The position numbers and the translations under genes are program-made. Positions 1 to 7,524 of a DNA stretch of 64,000 nt are shown in pieces. The DNA comes from Streptomyces roseolilacinus (GTDB taxonomy: Bacteria; Actinomycetota; Actinomycetes; Streptomycetales; Streptomycetaceae), in contig NZ_BMSV01000014.1 of NCBI RefSeq assembly GCF_014649335.1, positions 55,405-119,404 on the forward strand. The letters run 5' to 3'. The notes under the pieces are model-generated. The model worked only from the letters and a program-made list of their open reading frames with translations, was not told the origin of the DNA and made no database searches. Positions within the stretch are counted from its first letter, which is position 1. Each line of letters begins with the position of its first letter.

Positions 1-366
1 CGCCCCGATCAGCTCCAGGTCCCGCCGGGGCCGCACCCGGGCCGCCCGCGCCAGGTACCCCTGGAGGCGCCGCTCGCTCACCCCGGTGAGCGACCCGCTC
101 CGGTACGGCTCCGCGGTGAGCCGCCGCACCAGCTCCACGGCCCCCAGTTCGCGCAGCCACCGCCCGCCGTGCTCGTCACCCGGCTCGATCACCCGGCACA
201 GCGCCGCCCGGGCGACCCGGTCCTCGTCCGCCACCGCCACGCCGGCACCCCCCGTGTCCGTCCCCCGTGCGTTCCCGGCGGGCGCGCCCGCCGCTGCCCC
301 CGCCGGCCCTCCCGCCGGGCCGCCGCCCCGGCCCGGCTCCGCCCGGGACGGGGCGGAGCCGGTCAC
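1..366 (-). CDS. dprA: DNA-processing protein DprA, N-terminal part (cut by window edge)
   Basis: Only the first 122 codons lie in the window; the gene runs off the left edge. The family (DprA/Smf) loads RecA on incoming single-stranded DNA during transformation, but its role in Streptomyces is unclear. The visible part is a low-complexity Gly/Ala/Pro-rich leader of about 40 residues. It is followed by a helical SAM-like region containing RVARAALCRVIEPGD and LTGVSERRLQGYL, and it ends just as the Rossmann part (RRDLELIGA) begins. The GTG start overlaps the TGA stop of yifB by four bases (GTGA), so the two are translationally coupled. The yifB-dprA order, common in actinobacteria, supports the call. 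The catalytic domain is not visible. Confidence 0.8.
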   Translation of the reverse strand, partial: MTGSAPSRAEPGRGGGPAGGPAGAAAGAPAGNARGTDTGGAGVAVADEDRVARAALCRVIEPGDEHGGRWLRELGAVELVRRLTAEPYRSGSLTGVSERRLQGYLARAARVRPRRDLELIGA

Positions 367-1970
367 CGCGCACCTCCCGTCCCCACCGGTACGCCGCGGG
401 GGACACCGGTGCGCAGCTCCAGGGCGAGGTTGACGTCACCGGCGTCGGGGCGGTCGCGGCCGGCCAGGTCGGCGAGGGTCCAGGCGGTGCGCAGGACCCG
501 GTCGAGGCCGCGGGCGGTGAGCAGGCCGCGCTCGATGTCGCGTTCGGCGGCGGCCAGGGCGCCGGGGGCCGGATGCCAGCGGGTGCGCAGCTCGTGGCCG
601 GGCACCTCGGCGCTGCGGGTCCACGGCGTGCCGGCCAGCCGGGCGGCGGCGCGCTCCCTGGCCGCGTGGACCCGGGCGGCGACCGCGGCGGTGGGCTCCC
701 CGCGCGCCGCCAGCAGGTCGGCGCGGCCGACCGGCTCCACCTCGACCCGCAGGTCGACGCGGTCCAGGAGCGGCCCCGAAAGGCGCGACTGGTAACGGCG
801 GACCACCGACGGGGGGCATTCGCAGCCGTCCCCGTGCGCGCGGTGGCGCCCGCACGGGCACGGGTTCGCGGCGAGGACCATCAAGAACCGCGCGGGGAAC
901 CGCACCACGCCCGCCGCGCGCGCCACGACCACCTGACCGGACTCCAGGGGCTGGCGCAGGGCGTCCAGGGCCTTGCCCGAGAACTCGGGGGCCTCGTCCA
1001 GAAAGAGGATGCCGCGATGAGCGAGCGAGACGGCCCCCGGACGCGGCAGCCCGTTGCCGCCACCGATCAGGGACTGCATCGTCGCCGAATGGTGCGGTGC
1101 GCAGTACGGTGCCCGGCCCACCAGCGGTCTCCCCGGCGGGAGGATGCCGGCCACGGAGTGGACGGCGGTCACCTCCAGCGACTCGCCGCGGGCCAGCGGC
1201 GGCATCAGGCCGGGCATCCGCTCGGCCAGCATGGTCTTGCCCGCGCCGGGCGGGCCGGACAGCAGCAGGTGGTGGCCGCCGGCCGCGGCGACCTCCAGGG
1301 CGAGCCGCGCGGCGCGCTGCCCGGCGACGTCCGCCAGGTCGGGGCCGTCACCGGGGTCGGCGGCCAGTCCCGTGCCGACCCCGGCTCCGGGGACGACCAG
1401 GCCGGCCAGCATGGGGTCGGGCCGGCCCGCCTCGTCGGGCTCCTCCTCGGGCACGGGCCCGTCGGTGAGGACCGCGACCAGCTGGCGCAGGCTGCGCACG
1501 CCGAGCACGGACACCCCCGGCACCAGCGACGCCTCCCCCGCGGTCTGCTCGGGGACGACGACGTGCTCGTACCCGGCCTCGGCCGCCGCCAGGACCGCCG
1601 GCAGCACGCCCCGCACCGGGCGGACCCGGCCGTCGAGGCCCAGCTCCCCGATGAGGACGAGGTCCGCGATCGTGCGCGGATCGATCAGCTCGGCCGCGGC
1701 CATCACCGCGCAGGCGACGGCGATGTCGAAGCCCGACCCGGCCTTGGGCACCGAGGCGGGGCTCAGCCCGACGGTCAGCTTCCTCTGCGGCCACTCCGCC
1801 CCGGAGTTGACCATCGCGGCCCGCACCCGGTCGCGGCTCTCCGACAGGCTCTTGTCCGGCAGGCCGACCAGCGTGAACGCCGCGACCCCGGGCTCCAGGT
1901 CCGCCTGGACCTCCACCACCACCCCGTCGACGCCGACCAGCGCCACCGAGCACGTCCGGGCGAATCCCAT
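363..1970 (-). CDS. yifB: YifB/ComM family Mg-chelatase-like AAA ATPase
   Basis: This is a 535-residue AAA+ protein of the YifB/ComM group. ComM is a branch-migration helicase that helps integrate foreign DNA in naturally competent bacteria; the actinobacterial role is not established. The first ~170 residues are the Lon-S5-like fold (GFARTCSVALVGVDG, LVGLPDKSLSESRDRV). The Walker A motif GPPGAGKTM lies near residue 240 and Walker B (ILFLDEAPEFSG) near residue 320. A Cys pair (NPCPCGRH) and the C-terminal helical lid follow. The ATG at 1970 overlaps the stop of yraN by one base, and the end overlaps dprA, so yraN-yifB-dprA looks like one coupled unit. A longer reading upstream is possible, but it would overlap the well-conserved yraN end. 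Confidence 0.93.
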   Translation of the reverse strand: MGFARTCSVALVGVDGVVVEVQADLEPGVAAFTLVGLPDKSLSESRDRVRAAMVNSGAEWPQRKLTVGLSPASVPKAGSGFDIAVACAVMAAAELIDPRTIADLVLIGELGLDGRVRPVRGVLPAVLAAAEAGYEHVVVPEQTAGEASLVPGVSVLGVRSLRQLVAVLTDGPVPEEEPDEAGRPDPMLAGLVVPGAGVGTGLAADPGDGPDLADVAGQRAARLALEVAAAGGHHLLLSGPPGAGKTMLAERMPGLMPPLARGESLEVTAVHSVAGILPPGRPLVGRAPYCAPHHSATMQSLIGGGNGLPRPGAVSLAHRGILFLDEAPEFSGKALDALRQPLESGQVVVARAAGVVRFPARFLMVLAANPCPCGRHRAHGDGCECPPSVVRRYQSRLSGPLLDRVDLRVEVEPVGRADLLAARGEPTAAVAARVHAARERAAARLAGTPWTRSAEVPGHELRTRWHPAPGALAAAERDIERGLLTARGLDRVLRTAWTLADLAGRDRPDAGDVNLALELRTGVPRGVPVGTGGAR

Positions 1971-2332
1971 CAGGCCACCCCCCGCACGTGCTGCACGACG
2001 GGGGCGCCGCGCCGGGGAAGGACCACGCCGACCAGGTCGATGCGGACCCCTCCCGGGGGCGGTCCGCCGTGCCGGTCGAGCCAGCACGCGGCGAGTCTCC
2101 TCAGCCGGTCCGCCTTGGCGGGCGTGACCGCCGCCAGCGGGTGCTGGAAGGCGCCCGCCCGGCGGGTCTTCACCTCGCAGACCACGACCGCGTCGCCGTC
2201 GCGGGCGACGATGTCGATCTCGCCGCCGCGCCCGCAGCGCCAGTTCCTGGCGAGGACGGCCATGCCCGCCTCGCCGAGCCGGCGTGCCGCCAGCTTCTCT
2301 CCGTACCGTCCGAGTGCCCCCGTCGCGTTCAT
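1970..2332 (-). CDS. yraN: YraN family (UPF0102) endonuclease-like protein
   Basis: A 120-residue protein of the YraN/UPF0102 family, which has a Holliday-junction-resolvase-like nuclease fold and no proven function. The nuclease core motif is visible: LARNWRCGRGGEIDIVARDG followed by VVVCEVKTRR, which gives the E-I-D...E-x-K metal-binding signature. The N-terminal GRYGEKLAARRLGEAGM is also typical. The ATG at 2332 was chosen because the family begins about 12 residues before GRYGE; longer in-frame starts would add unconserved sequence. It is coupled to yifB downstream by a TGATG overlap, which suggests a shared role in DNA handling. Confidence 0.9.
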   Translation of the reverse strand: MNATGALGRYGEKLAARRLGEAGMAVLARNWRCGRGGEIDIVARDGDAVVVCEVKTRRAGAFQHPLAAVTPAKADRLRRLAACWLDRHGGPPPGGVRIDLVGVVLPRRGAPVVQHVRGVA

Positions 2333-2438
2333 CGCGGCACCACCTCCGGTACCGACTGTGACGCCTCGGGCGCTCAGTTGTGGATCTTGGTGGACAACCG
2401 GTCCCCCTGGGGAAAACCCGGTCACCCGTACGGGCGCG

Positions 2439-2747
2439 TCAGCTGCCCGGGAGCTCCAGATCCGTCTTGTTCAGCTCCTCGATGTTCACGTCCTTGAACG
2501 TGAGTACCCGCACCTGTTTGACGAAGCGGGCCGGTCGGTACATGTCCCAGACCCACGCGTCCGCCATCGACACCTCGAAGAAGACCTCGCCGTGCACGGA
2601 GTGCACCTGCATCTCGTAGTCGTTCGTCAGGTAGAAGCGCCGCTCGGTCTCGATGACGTACTTGAACAGCCCGACGACGTCGCGGTACTCCCGGTAGAGC
2701 TTCAGCTCCATCTCGGTTTCGTACTTCTCGAGGTCCTCGGCGCTCAT
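2439..2747 (-). CDS. DUF2469 family conserved actinobacterial protein
   Basis: A 102-residue protein starting MSAEDLEKYETEMELKLY, a very conserved actinobacterial family (DUF2469) of unknown function. It is rich in acidic and aromatic residues (VIETERRFYLTNDYEMQV, WVWDMYRPARFV), which suggests a compact soluble alpha/beta protein. No membrane segment or catalytic motif is recognisable. The ATG at 2747 has a good ribosome site (AGGGGAA, about 6 bases upstream); the in-frame start further upstream lacks one. It sits between the Nudix gene and yraN in the same orientation, 106 bases before yraN, the usual actinobacterial context. Confidence 0.88.
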   Translation of the reverse strand: MSAEDLEKYETEMELKLYREYRDVVGLFKYVIETERRFYLTNDYEMQVHSVHGEVFFEVSMADAWVWDMYRPARFVKQVRVLTFKDVNIEELNKTDLELPGS

Positions 2748-2790
2748 GGCATGTTCCCCTTCAGCCGTGCGTGCCCCCATTGTGCGTCAG

Positions 2791-3408
2791 TCACCCGTAC
2801 CCCTGGACGATTTCCGGGGACAGGACGACCGGCGCGGGCGGCGGGCCCTCGTCGAGCAGCGTGCGCAGCAGCCCGGCGAGTCGTGTCGGGTACACCGTCT
2901 CACGGGCCGCCGACAGTTCGGCGGAGGTCCACCACCTCAGCCCCGTGACACTGCGGGTCTCCAGTTCGGTGAGGCGGTCGCCCAGGGCGGCGACGGTGTG
3001 CCGGGTCCGGGCCAGGTAGTACCACTCGTCCTGGTTCCAGCGGCGCCCGTCGAACGGGAACGAGCAGATCCGCCGCCACAGCACCGGCCCGAGCTCGACG
3101 TCCGTGATCCCGGTCTCCTCGGCCAGCTCGCGCAGCGCGGCCTCCTCGCGGGTCTCGTCGCCCTCCACGCCGCCGCCGGGGGTGAACCACCAGGTCCGCG
3201 CGGGGTCGTCCGGCTCGTAGCCGTGCATGAGCAGGATCCGGTCGTCGGGGTCGAGCAGCACGACCCGCGCGACCCGCCGCAGCTCGCCCGGCGGGAGCCC
3301 GGGGGGCAGGTCCCCGGGCGGCTCGTCCGGGCGCCGCCGGTCCTCCGGCGCGCGTCCGCGCCCGTCCGCCCGCCGCGTCTCCCGCCCCGCCCCGCCGGCG
3401 TCAGGCAC
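2791..3408 (-). CDS. Nudix hydrolase
   Basis: A 205-residue Nudix hydrolase that cleaves a nucleoside diphosphate linked to some other moiety; the substrate cannot be read from sequence. The Nudix box is complete: GGGVEGDETREEAALRELAE followed by ETGI, in the G-x5-E-x7-REUxEExGU pattern. The first ~40 residues are a variable, charged Arg/Pro/Gly leader. The catalytic domain starts at ELRRVARVVLLDPDDRILLM. The GTG start overlaps the end of sipZ by eight bases. This fits the known arrangement in S. lividans, where sipZ is followed by a MutT-like gene in one operon. A shorter start beginning at the conserved domain cannot be excluded. Confidence 0.88.
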   Translation of the reverse strand: MPDAGGAGRETRRADGRGRAPEDRRRPDEPPGDLPPGLPPGELRRVARVVLLDPDDRILLMHGYEPDDPARTWWFTPGGGVEGDETREEAALRELAEETGITDVELGPVLWRRICSFPFDGRRWNQDEWYYLARTRHTVAALGDRLTELETRSVTGLRWWTSAELSAARETVYPTRLAGLLRTLLDEGPPPAPVVLSPEIVQGYG

Positions 3409-4156
3409 GCGCCGCCCCGCTCCGCGGCCGGGACCGCGACCCCAGCCGCGCCAGCGGCCCGTACGCCGCCCCGCCCAGGATCAGCACCGCGCCGGCCGCC
3501 ACCGCCCACGCCAGCTGCCGCACGGGGCCGGGCTCCGACACCCCGCCGGGCAGGTCGGCGAAGCCCCGCGGCCGGTCGACCACGCCCAGTCCGTCCGCCG
3601 GCCACACGACGGCGTCGAGCCGGGCGGTGACGGCGCTCCGGGGCACCGAGCCCTTCCCGGCGTCCTGGAGGTGCACCCGCGAGTCCTGGGACCCGGCGCG
3701 CTGGTCGCCGAGGAGGAAGAGGTGCCCCTCCGGCACGGTCGCGGCGAACTCCGTCGGCGACGCGGCCTCCTTCCCGCCCCAGCCCTGGGAGCGCAGGTAC
3801 GGCTCCGGGACGGGCGTGCCGTCGACGGTGAGCCGGCCGTCCGCGTCGCAGCAGGCGACCTTGTCGCCGTCGAGGCCGACGACCCGCTTGATCATCGGCA
3901 GGTCGCCCCAGGTCCGGTCCGTGAAGACCACGACGTCGCCGCGGCGCACCTCGGAGCCGTCGATCCGCTGGGCCAGGACCCGGTCGCCCGCCGTGACGGT
4001 CGGGTTCATCGAGTCGGTGGGCACGGTGTAGGGCCGGTACAAGACGGCTCCCCAGGCGAACCCGCCGAGGAACAGCACACAGCCGACGGCCACGGCCAGC
4101 CCCGACAGCGCGCTGCCGAGGCGGCCGTGGCCGCCCGTACGTATCGTTCCGCCCAT
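3401..4156 (-). CDS. sipZ: Type I signal peptidase SipZ
   Basis: A membrane-bound serine protease that removes signal peptides from Sec and Tat exported proteins (about 251 residues). An N-terminal membrane segment (LSGLAVAVGCVLFLGGFAWGA) comes first. The catalytic Ser is in box B (PTDSMNPTV). The catalytic Lys is in box D (MIKRVVGLDGD), and box E (LFLLGDQRAGSQDSR) follows. A second hydrophobic segment near the C-terminus (LAWAVAAGAVLILGGAAYG) matches the extra C-terminal anchor of streptomycete SipX/Y/Z. The ATG at 4156 was chosen because GGGGAG lies 7 bases before it; a GTG at 4171 is an alternative. This is the last of four tandem sip genes and the first gene of the group continuing into Nudix-DUF2469-yraN-yifB-dprA. 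Confidence 0.92.
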   Translation of the reverse strand: MGGTIRTGGHGRLGSALSGLAVAVGCVLFLGGFAWGAVLYRPYTVPTDSMNPTVTAGDRVLAQRIDGSEVRRGDVVVFTDRTWGDLPMIKRVVGLDGDKVACCDADGRLTVDGTPVPEPYLRSQGWGGKEAASPTEFAATVPEGHLFLLGDQRAGSQDSRVHLQDAGKGSVPRSAVTARLDAVVWPADGLGVVDRPRGFADLPGGVSEPGPVRQLAWAVAAGAVLILGGAAYGPLARLGSRSRPRSGAARA

Positions 4157-4245
4157 CCCAGCGCTCCCCACTCAGGAGATCCAGTGCCCTGGGACGGCAC
4201 CCTACCCGCGCCCGCTACCGGGCGGTACGCCCCACGGCGCTCCGC

Positions 4246-5259
4246 TCACGCACGGGCGGGCGCCCCTTCGCGCGCGAGGACGCGGCGGCGGCGCCACAGC
4301 ACCAGCGGCAGCGCGCCGGCGAGCCCCAGGGCACCGGGACCGGCCGCCGCCACGGCGGCGGCGCTCGGTCCGGCCTGGTCGAACACGTCCGGCACCGGCA
4401 GGGTCGACCAGCGGCCGAGCGGCCAGGCGACGACGATCGCACGGCCCACGACCTCCTCGTCGGAGACCGTGCCGTTGCCCGGGAGCTCCTGGTGGTAGCG
4501 GGAGTCCAGCGAGTTCTGCCGGTTGTCGCCCATCACCCAGATGCGGCCGTCGGGGACCTTGACCGGCCCGAACGGCTCGTCGTCGCACGGCGTGGAGCCC
4601 GGGTACAGGTAGGCGGACTCGTCGAGCGCCTTGCCGTTGAGGAGGACCTTGCCGCCCTTCTTGCACTCGACGGTGTCCCCGCCGACCGCGATGACGCGCT
4701 TGATCAGGTCCTGCTTCTCCGACGACGGCATCAGGCCGATGAAGCTCAGGAACTTCTGCAGCGGGTTCGGCTCGGGCGCGGGCTCGTTGAGCCAGCCGCC
4801 CGGGTCGTGGAAGACGACGACCTCTCCGCGCTCGGGCTCCGAACCGAACCACGGGGTCAGCTTGTCGACCAGCACCCGGTCGCCGCGCTGCAGCGTGTTC
4901 ATCATCGACTCGGAGGGGATGGAGAAGGCCTGGACCAGGAAGGTCTTGATCAGCAGCGCCAGCAGCAGGGCGATACCGATCAGCAGCGGCAGTTCCTTCC
5001 AGAAGGAGCGCTGCTTCCTCTCCTCCGGCTGCCCGCCGTCGCCGTCGTCCACGGTGTCGTCGTTGTCCACGCTGTCGCCCTCGGCGTTCTCGGCGCTCCT
5101 CGCGCCGGCCACGTGCGGCGCGTCGCTCCGGACGGCCGCGCTCTCGGTCACGCCCGCGGCGGGCGCCCCGCCCGGGCCGGGGGACGGATCCGCGAGCTGC
5201 CCGCGCCCCTTCTCCGGCTCGTCGCGTCCGGATCGTGCGCCGACCGCCAGATCCCCCAC
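4246..5259 (-). CDS. sipY: Type I signal peptidase SipY
   Basis: A 337-residue type I signal peptidase. About 85 residues of acidic, low-complexity cytoplasmic leader precede the membrane anchor (LPLLIGIALLLALLIKTFLV). The catalytic Ser is in IPSESMMNTL and the catalytic Lys in LIKRVIAVGGDTV. Box E is VMGDNRQNSLDSR. A second membrane segment near the C-terminus (AAAVAAAGPGALGLAGALPL) is followed by Arg residues. GTG at 5259 is preferred because GAGGAG stands 5 bases upstream; GTG 5265 would begin on top of that site. The 5' end lies inside the sipX coding region (112-base overlap), so expression is probably coupled to sipX. Confidence 0.92.
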   Translation of the reverse strand: MGDLAVGARSGRDEPEKGRGQLADPSPGPGGAPAAGVTESAAVRSDAPHVAGARSAENAEGDSVDNDDTVDDGDGGQPEERKQRSFWKELPLLIGIALLLALLIKTFLVQAFSIPSESMMNTLQRGDRVLVDKLTPWFGSEPERGEVVVFHDPGGWLNEPAPEPNPLQKFLSFIGLMPSSEKQDLIKRVIAVGGDTVECKKGGKVLLNGKALDESAYLYPGSTPCDDEPFGPVKVPDGRIWVMGDNRQNSLDSRYHQELPGNGTVSDEEVVGRAIVVAWPLGRWSTLPVPDVFDQAGPSAAAVAAAGPGALGLAGALPLVLWRRRRVLAREGAPARA

Positions 5260-6227
5260 ATCCACTCCTCAGTCCGTGCTCTCGCCCGCCCCCGGAACAG
5301 GGGAAGGCCCACCACTCCCATAACGAGCGGGAGTTCCGCAGGGGTCGGGAGCCGTAGCGATCCATTCGCGTACCAGGGGGACACACTATGCGACGTGCCG
5401 AGCGCCGTCGCGGTCCCGGGCGGCGCGTCCGGGACCGAGGCGAACGCACCCTCGTCGTCCAGCCCGCGCCAGTGGCCGAACGGCCAGGCGATCACGAAGG
5501 CGCGCCCCACGACCTGCTCCTGCGCGATCGTCCCCTGGAACGCCTCGTCGAGGTGGAAGCGCGAGTCGGCCGAGTTGGAGCGGTGGTCCCCGAGGACGAA
5601 CAGACGCCCCTCGGGGACCCTGACGTCGAACGGGATCTGCGAGGGCGCGTTGCCCGGATGGAGGTACGGCTCGTCCAGGGGTACGCCGTTGACGGTCACC
5701 CGCCCGCCGGGGTCGCAGCACTTGACGGTGTCCCCGCCGACGGCGACGACCCGTTTGATGAGGTCCTGCTCGTCGTCCGACGGCAGCAGGCCGATGAAGG
5801 TCAGGGCCTGCTTGATCTGGGCGACGACGACCGGGTCGTCCTTCGGCGGCGTCTGCTCCGCCTGGAGCCAGCCGCCGGGGTCCTTGAAGACGACGACGTC
5901 GCCGCGCTCCGGCCGCGACCCGAACCAGGGCGTCAGCTTGTCGACCAGTACGCGGTCGTCGATGCGGATCGTCTGCTCCATGGAGCCGGACGGGATGACG
6001 AACGCCTGCACCAGGAAGGTCTTCAGGACGAGCGCGATGACCACGGCGACCGTGATGAGGAGCGGAATCTCCTTGATCGCGGACCGGCGCCTGCGCCGCT
6101 TCACCCGGCGGGCGAGCCTGCGCCGCTCGGCGCGGCCGGGCAGCGGGCGCCGACCCTCTGCGGACGGCGGTCCGATGGGCGACCGGGTGTCGGCGCGGTG
6201 CCCGCCGCGCCGGCCGCGGCTACCCAT
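5148..6227 (-). CDS. sipX: Type I signal peptidase SipX, with an extended C-terminus
   Basis: A 359-residue type I signal peptidase. A strongly basic leader (RRRLARRVKRRRRRSAIKE) precedes the anchor (IPLLITVAVVIALVLKTFLV). The catalytic Ser is in IPSGSMEQTI, the Lys in LIKRVVAVGGDTV, and box E is VLGDHRSNSADSR. A short hydrophobic stretch near residue 315 (LPLVMGVVGLPLF) may be the C-terminal anchor. It is followed by an unusual polar, Arg/Pro-rich tail of about 40 residues, encoded where sipX overlaps sipY out of frame for 112 bases. The ATG overlaps the end of sipW by 8 bases. The tail may be a late extension caused by loss of an earlier stop or by a frameshift. Confidence 0.9.
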   Translation of the reverse strand: MGSRGRRGGHRADTRSPIGPPSAEGRRPLPGRAERRRLARRVKRRRRRSAIKEIPLLITVAVVIALVLKTFLVQAFVIPSGSMEQTIRIDDRVLVDKLTPWFGSRPERGDVVVFKDPGGWLQAEQTPPKDDPVVVAQIKQALTFIGLLPSDDEQDLIKRVVAVGGDTVKCCDPGGRVTVNGVPLDEPYLHPGNAPSQIPFDVRVPEGRLFVLGDHRSNSADSRFHLDEAFQGTIAQEQVVGRAFVIAWPFGHWRGLDDEGAFASVPDAPPGTATALGTSHSVSPWYANGSLRLPTPAELPLVMGVVGLPLFRGRARARTEEWMWGIWRSAHDPDATSRRRGAGSSRIRPPARAGRPPRA

Positions 6228-6972
6228 GGCCTCCGCCCGGGGCCGGGGCGTCCGGTACGGCGCCGAAGGCGTCCGTCGCGTCGACGCCGGACCAGCGCCG
6301 CGCCGGCCAGCCGATCCAGTCGGCCCGGCCGATCACCATGTCGACGGGGACCATCCCGCCGCCCGGTGCGCCCAGGTGGTCGCGGGAGTCGCGGGACTGG
6401 CCGCGGTGGTCGCCCATGACCCAGAGGGTGCCGTCCGGCACCACGATGTCGAAGCGCACCTCGGAGGGGGCGTCACCGGGGTGCAGGTACCCCTCGTCGA
6501 CGGGGACGCCGTTCACCTTGATCCTGCCCTCCTCGTCGCAGCACGTCACCCGGTCGCCCCCGACGCCCACGACGCGCTTGACGAAGTCGGTGTCGGCGGG
6601 CTCGGCGAGGCCCAGCGCCGCCGCGGCGCCGTGCAGGAGCCCGGTGACCGGGTTCTCCTCCGGAACGGTACGGAGGAAGGATCCGGTTCCGTCGAAGACG
6701 ACGACGTCCCCACGCGCGGGGACGGCGCCGAAACGGTACGCCAGCTTGTTGACGACCACCCGGTCGCCCACCTGGAGCGTCGGCTCCATCGATCCGCTGG
6801 GGATCCGGAAGGGCTGGATGACGAAGTGGCTGACGAGCAGCATGCCGACGGCCCAGGCGAGGCCGAGCAGGCCGGTGGTGCGCCAGGAAAGCGCGAAGCG
6901 CGACCTCCGCTCCGGTCGCCTCTCGGCGTCGGGGGGGAGGTCGCGCTCCGTGTGCTTGGCTTCGGTGTCCAT
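6220..6972 (-). CDS. sipW: Type I signal peptidase SipW
   Basis: A 250-residue type I signal peptidase, first of the four tandem sip genes. It has one clear N-terminal membrane anchor (TTGLLGLAWAVGMLLVSHFV). The catalytic Ser is in IPSGSMEPTL, the Lys in FVKRVVGVGGD, and box E is VMGDHRGQSRDSR. Unlike sipY and sipZ it ends in a Pro/Gly/Ala tail without a second hydrophobic segment. That matches what is known of SipW compared with the other three streptomycete enzymes. The ATG at 6972 starts 70 bases after rplS, and no obvious terminator lies between them, so read-through from rplS is possible. Confidence 0.92.
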   Translation of the reverse strand: MDTEAKHTERDLPPDAERRPERRSRFALSWRTTGLLGLAWAVGMLLVSHFVIQPFRIPSGSMEPTLQVGDRVVVNKLAYRFGAVPARGDVVVFDGTGSFLRTVPEENPVTGLLHGAAAALGLAEPADTDFVKRVVGVGGDRVTCCDEEGRIKVNGVPVDEGYLHPGDAPSEVRFDIVVPDGTLWVMGDHRGQSRDSRDHLGAPGGGMVPVDMVIGRADWIGWPARRWSGVDATDAFGAVPDAPAPGGGHG

Positions 6973-7041
6973 CGGGGGCGAGCCTAACCGGCCACCCTGT
7001 GGGGCTCACCCGAAGCGTGGGCCCGCGGGTCGAGCCGGGGC

Positions 7042-7392
7042 TCAGTTGTCGCGCTTCTCCTTGATCTTCGCGGCCTTGCCGCGCAGCTCACGGAGGTAGT
7101 ACAGCTTGGCGCGGCGGACGTCACCACGGGTGACGAGCTCGATCTTCTCGAAGATCGGGCTGTGCACCGGGAAGGTGCGCTCGACGCCGACGGAGAAGGA
7201 GACCTTGCGGACCGTGAAGGTCTCGGAGACGCCGGAGCCCTGGCGGCGGATGACGACGCCCTTGAACTGCTGGATACGGGAGCGGTTGCCCTCGATGACG
7301 CGAACGTGGACGTTCACGGTGTCACCGGGACGGAACGCCGGGACGTCGGTCCGCAGGGACGCGGTGTTGACGATGTCGAGCACGTGAGACAT
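7042..7392 (-). CDS. rplS: 50S ribosomal protein L19
   Basis: A 116-residue L19, which sits at the 30S-50S interface. The protein is conserved throughout: VPAFRPGDTVNVHVRVIEGN, IQQFKGVVIRRQGSG and VHSPIFEKIELVTRGDVRRA. The ATG at 7392 (MSHVLDIVN) is the family start; a longer in-frame start would run into the leader hairpin. The gene follows trmD with a 132-base gap that holds that hairpin, so it can be controlled separately from rimM-trmD. Order rpsP-KH-rimM-trmD-rplS is the classic bacterial cluster. Confidence 0.97.
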   Translation of the reverse strand: MSHVLDIVNTASLRTDVPAFRPGDTVNVHVRVIEGNRSRIQQFKGVVIRRQGSGVSETFTVRKVSFSVGVERTFPVHSPIFEKIELVTRGDVRRAKLYYLRELRGKAAKIKEKRDN

Positions 7393-7408
7393 GGTCGTCT
7401 GCTTCCTC

Positions 7409-7430
7409 GCTGATGCCACAGGTCATCAGC
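7409..7430 (-). promoter_or_regulatory. Hairpin in the rplS leader
   Basis: In the 132-base gap between trmD and rplS, the minus strand can form a stem GCTGATG / CATCAGC (7 bp, 8-base loop), ending 17 bases before the L19 start codon. Position in a ribosomal protein leader suggests a translational or attenuation element, but no known leader family was matched. The AT-rich piece just upstream (TTTTCTAG) could be part of a promoter. Confidence 0.35.
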
Positions 7431-7524
7431 GGCAACTAGAAAATCGGGGTTCGGGTGGCCGTGCGGCGGGTGCGGCGTCGTCTCCCCCTGTGGCAGGGGC
7501 GCCGGCCGGACGTACGGCAGCGGT

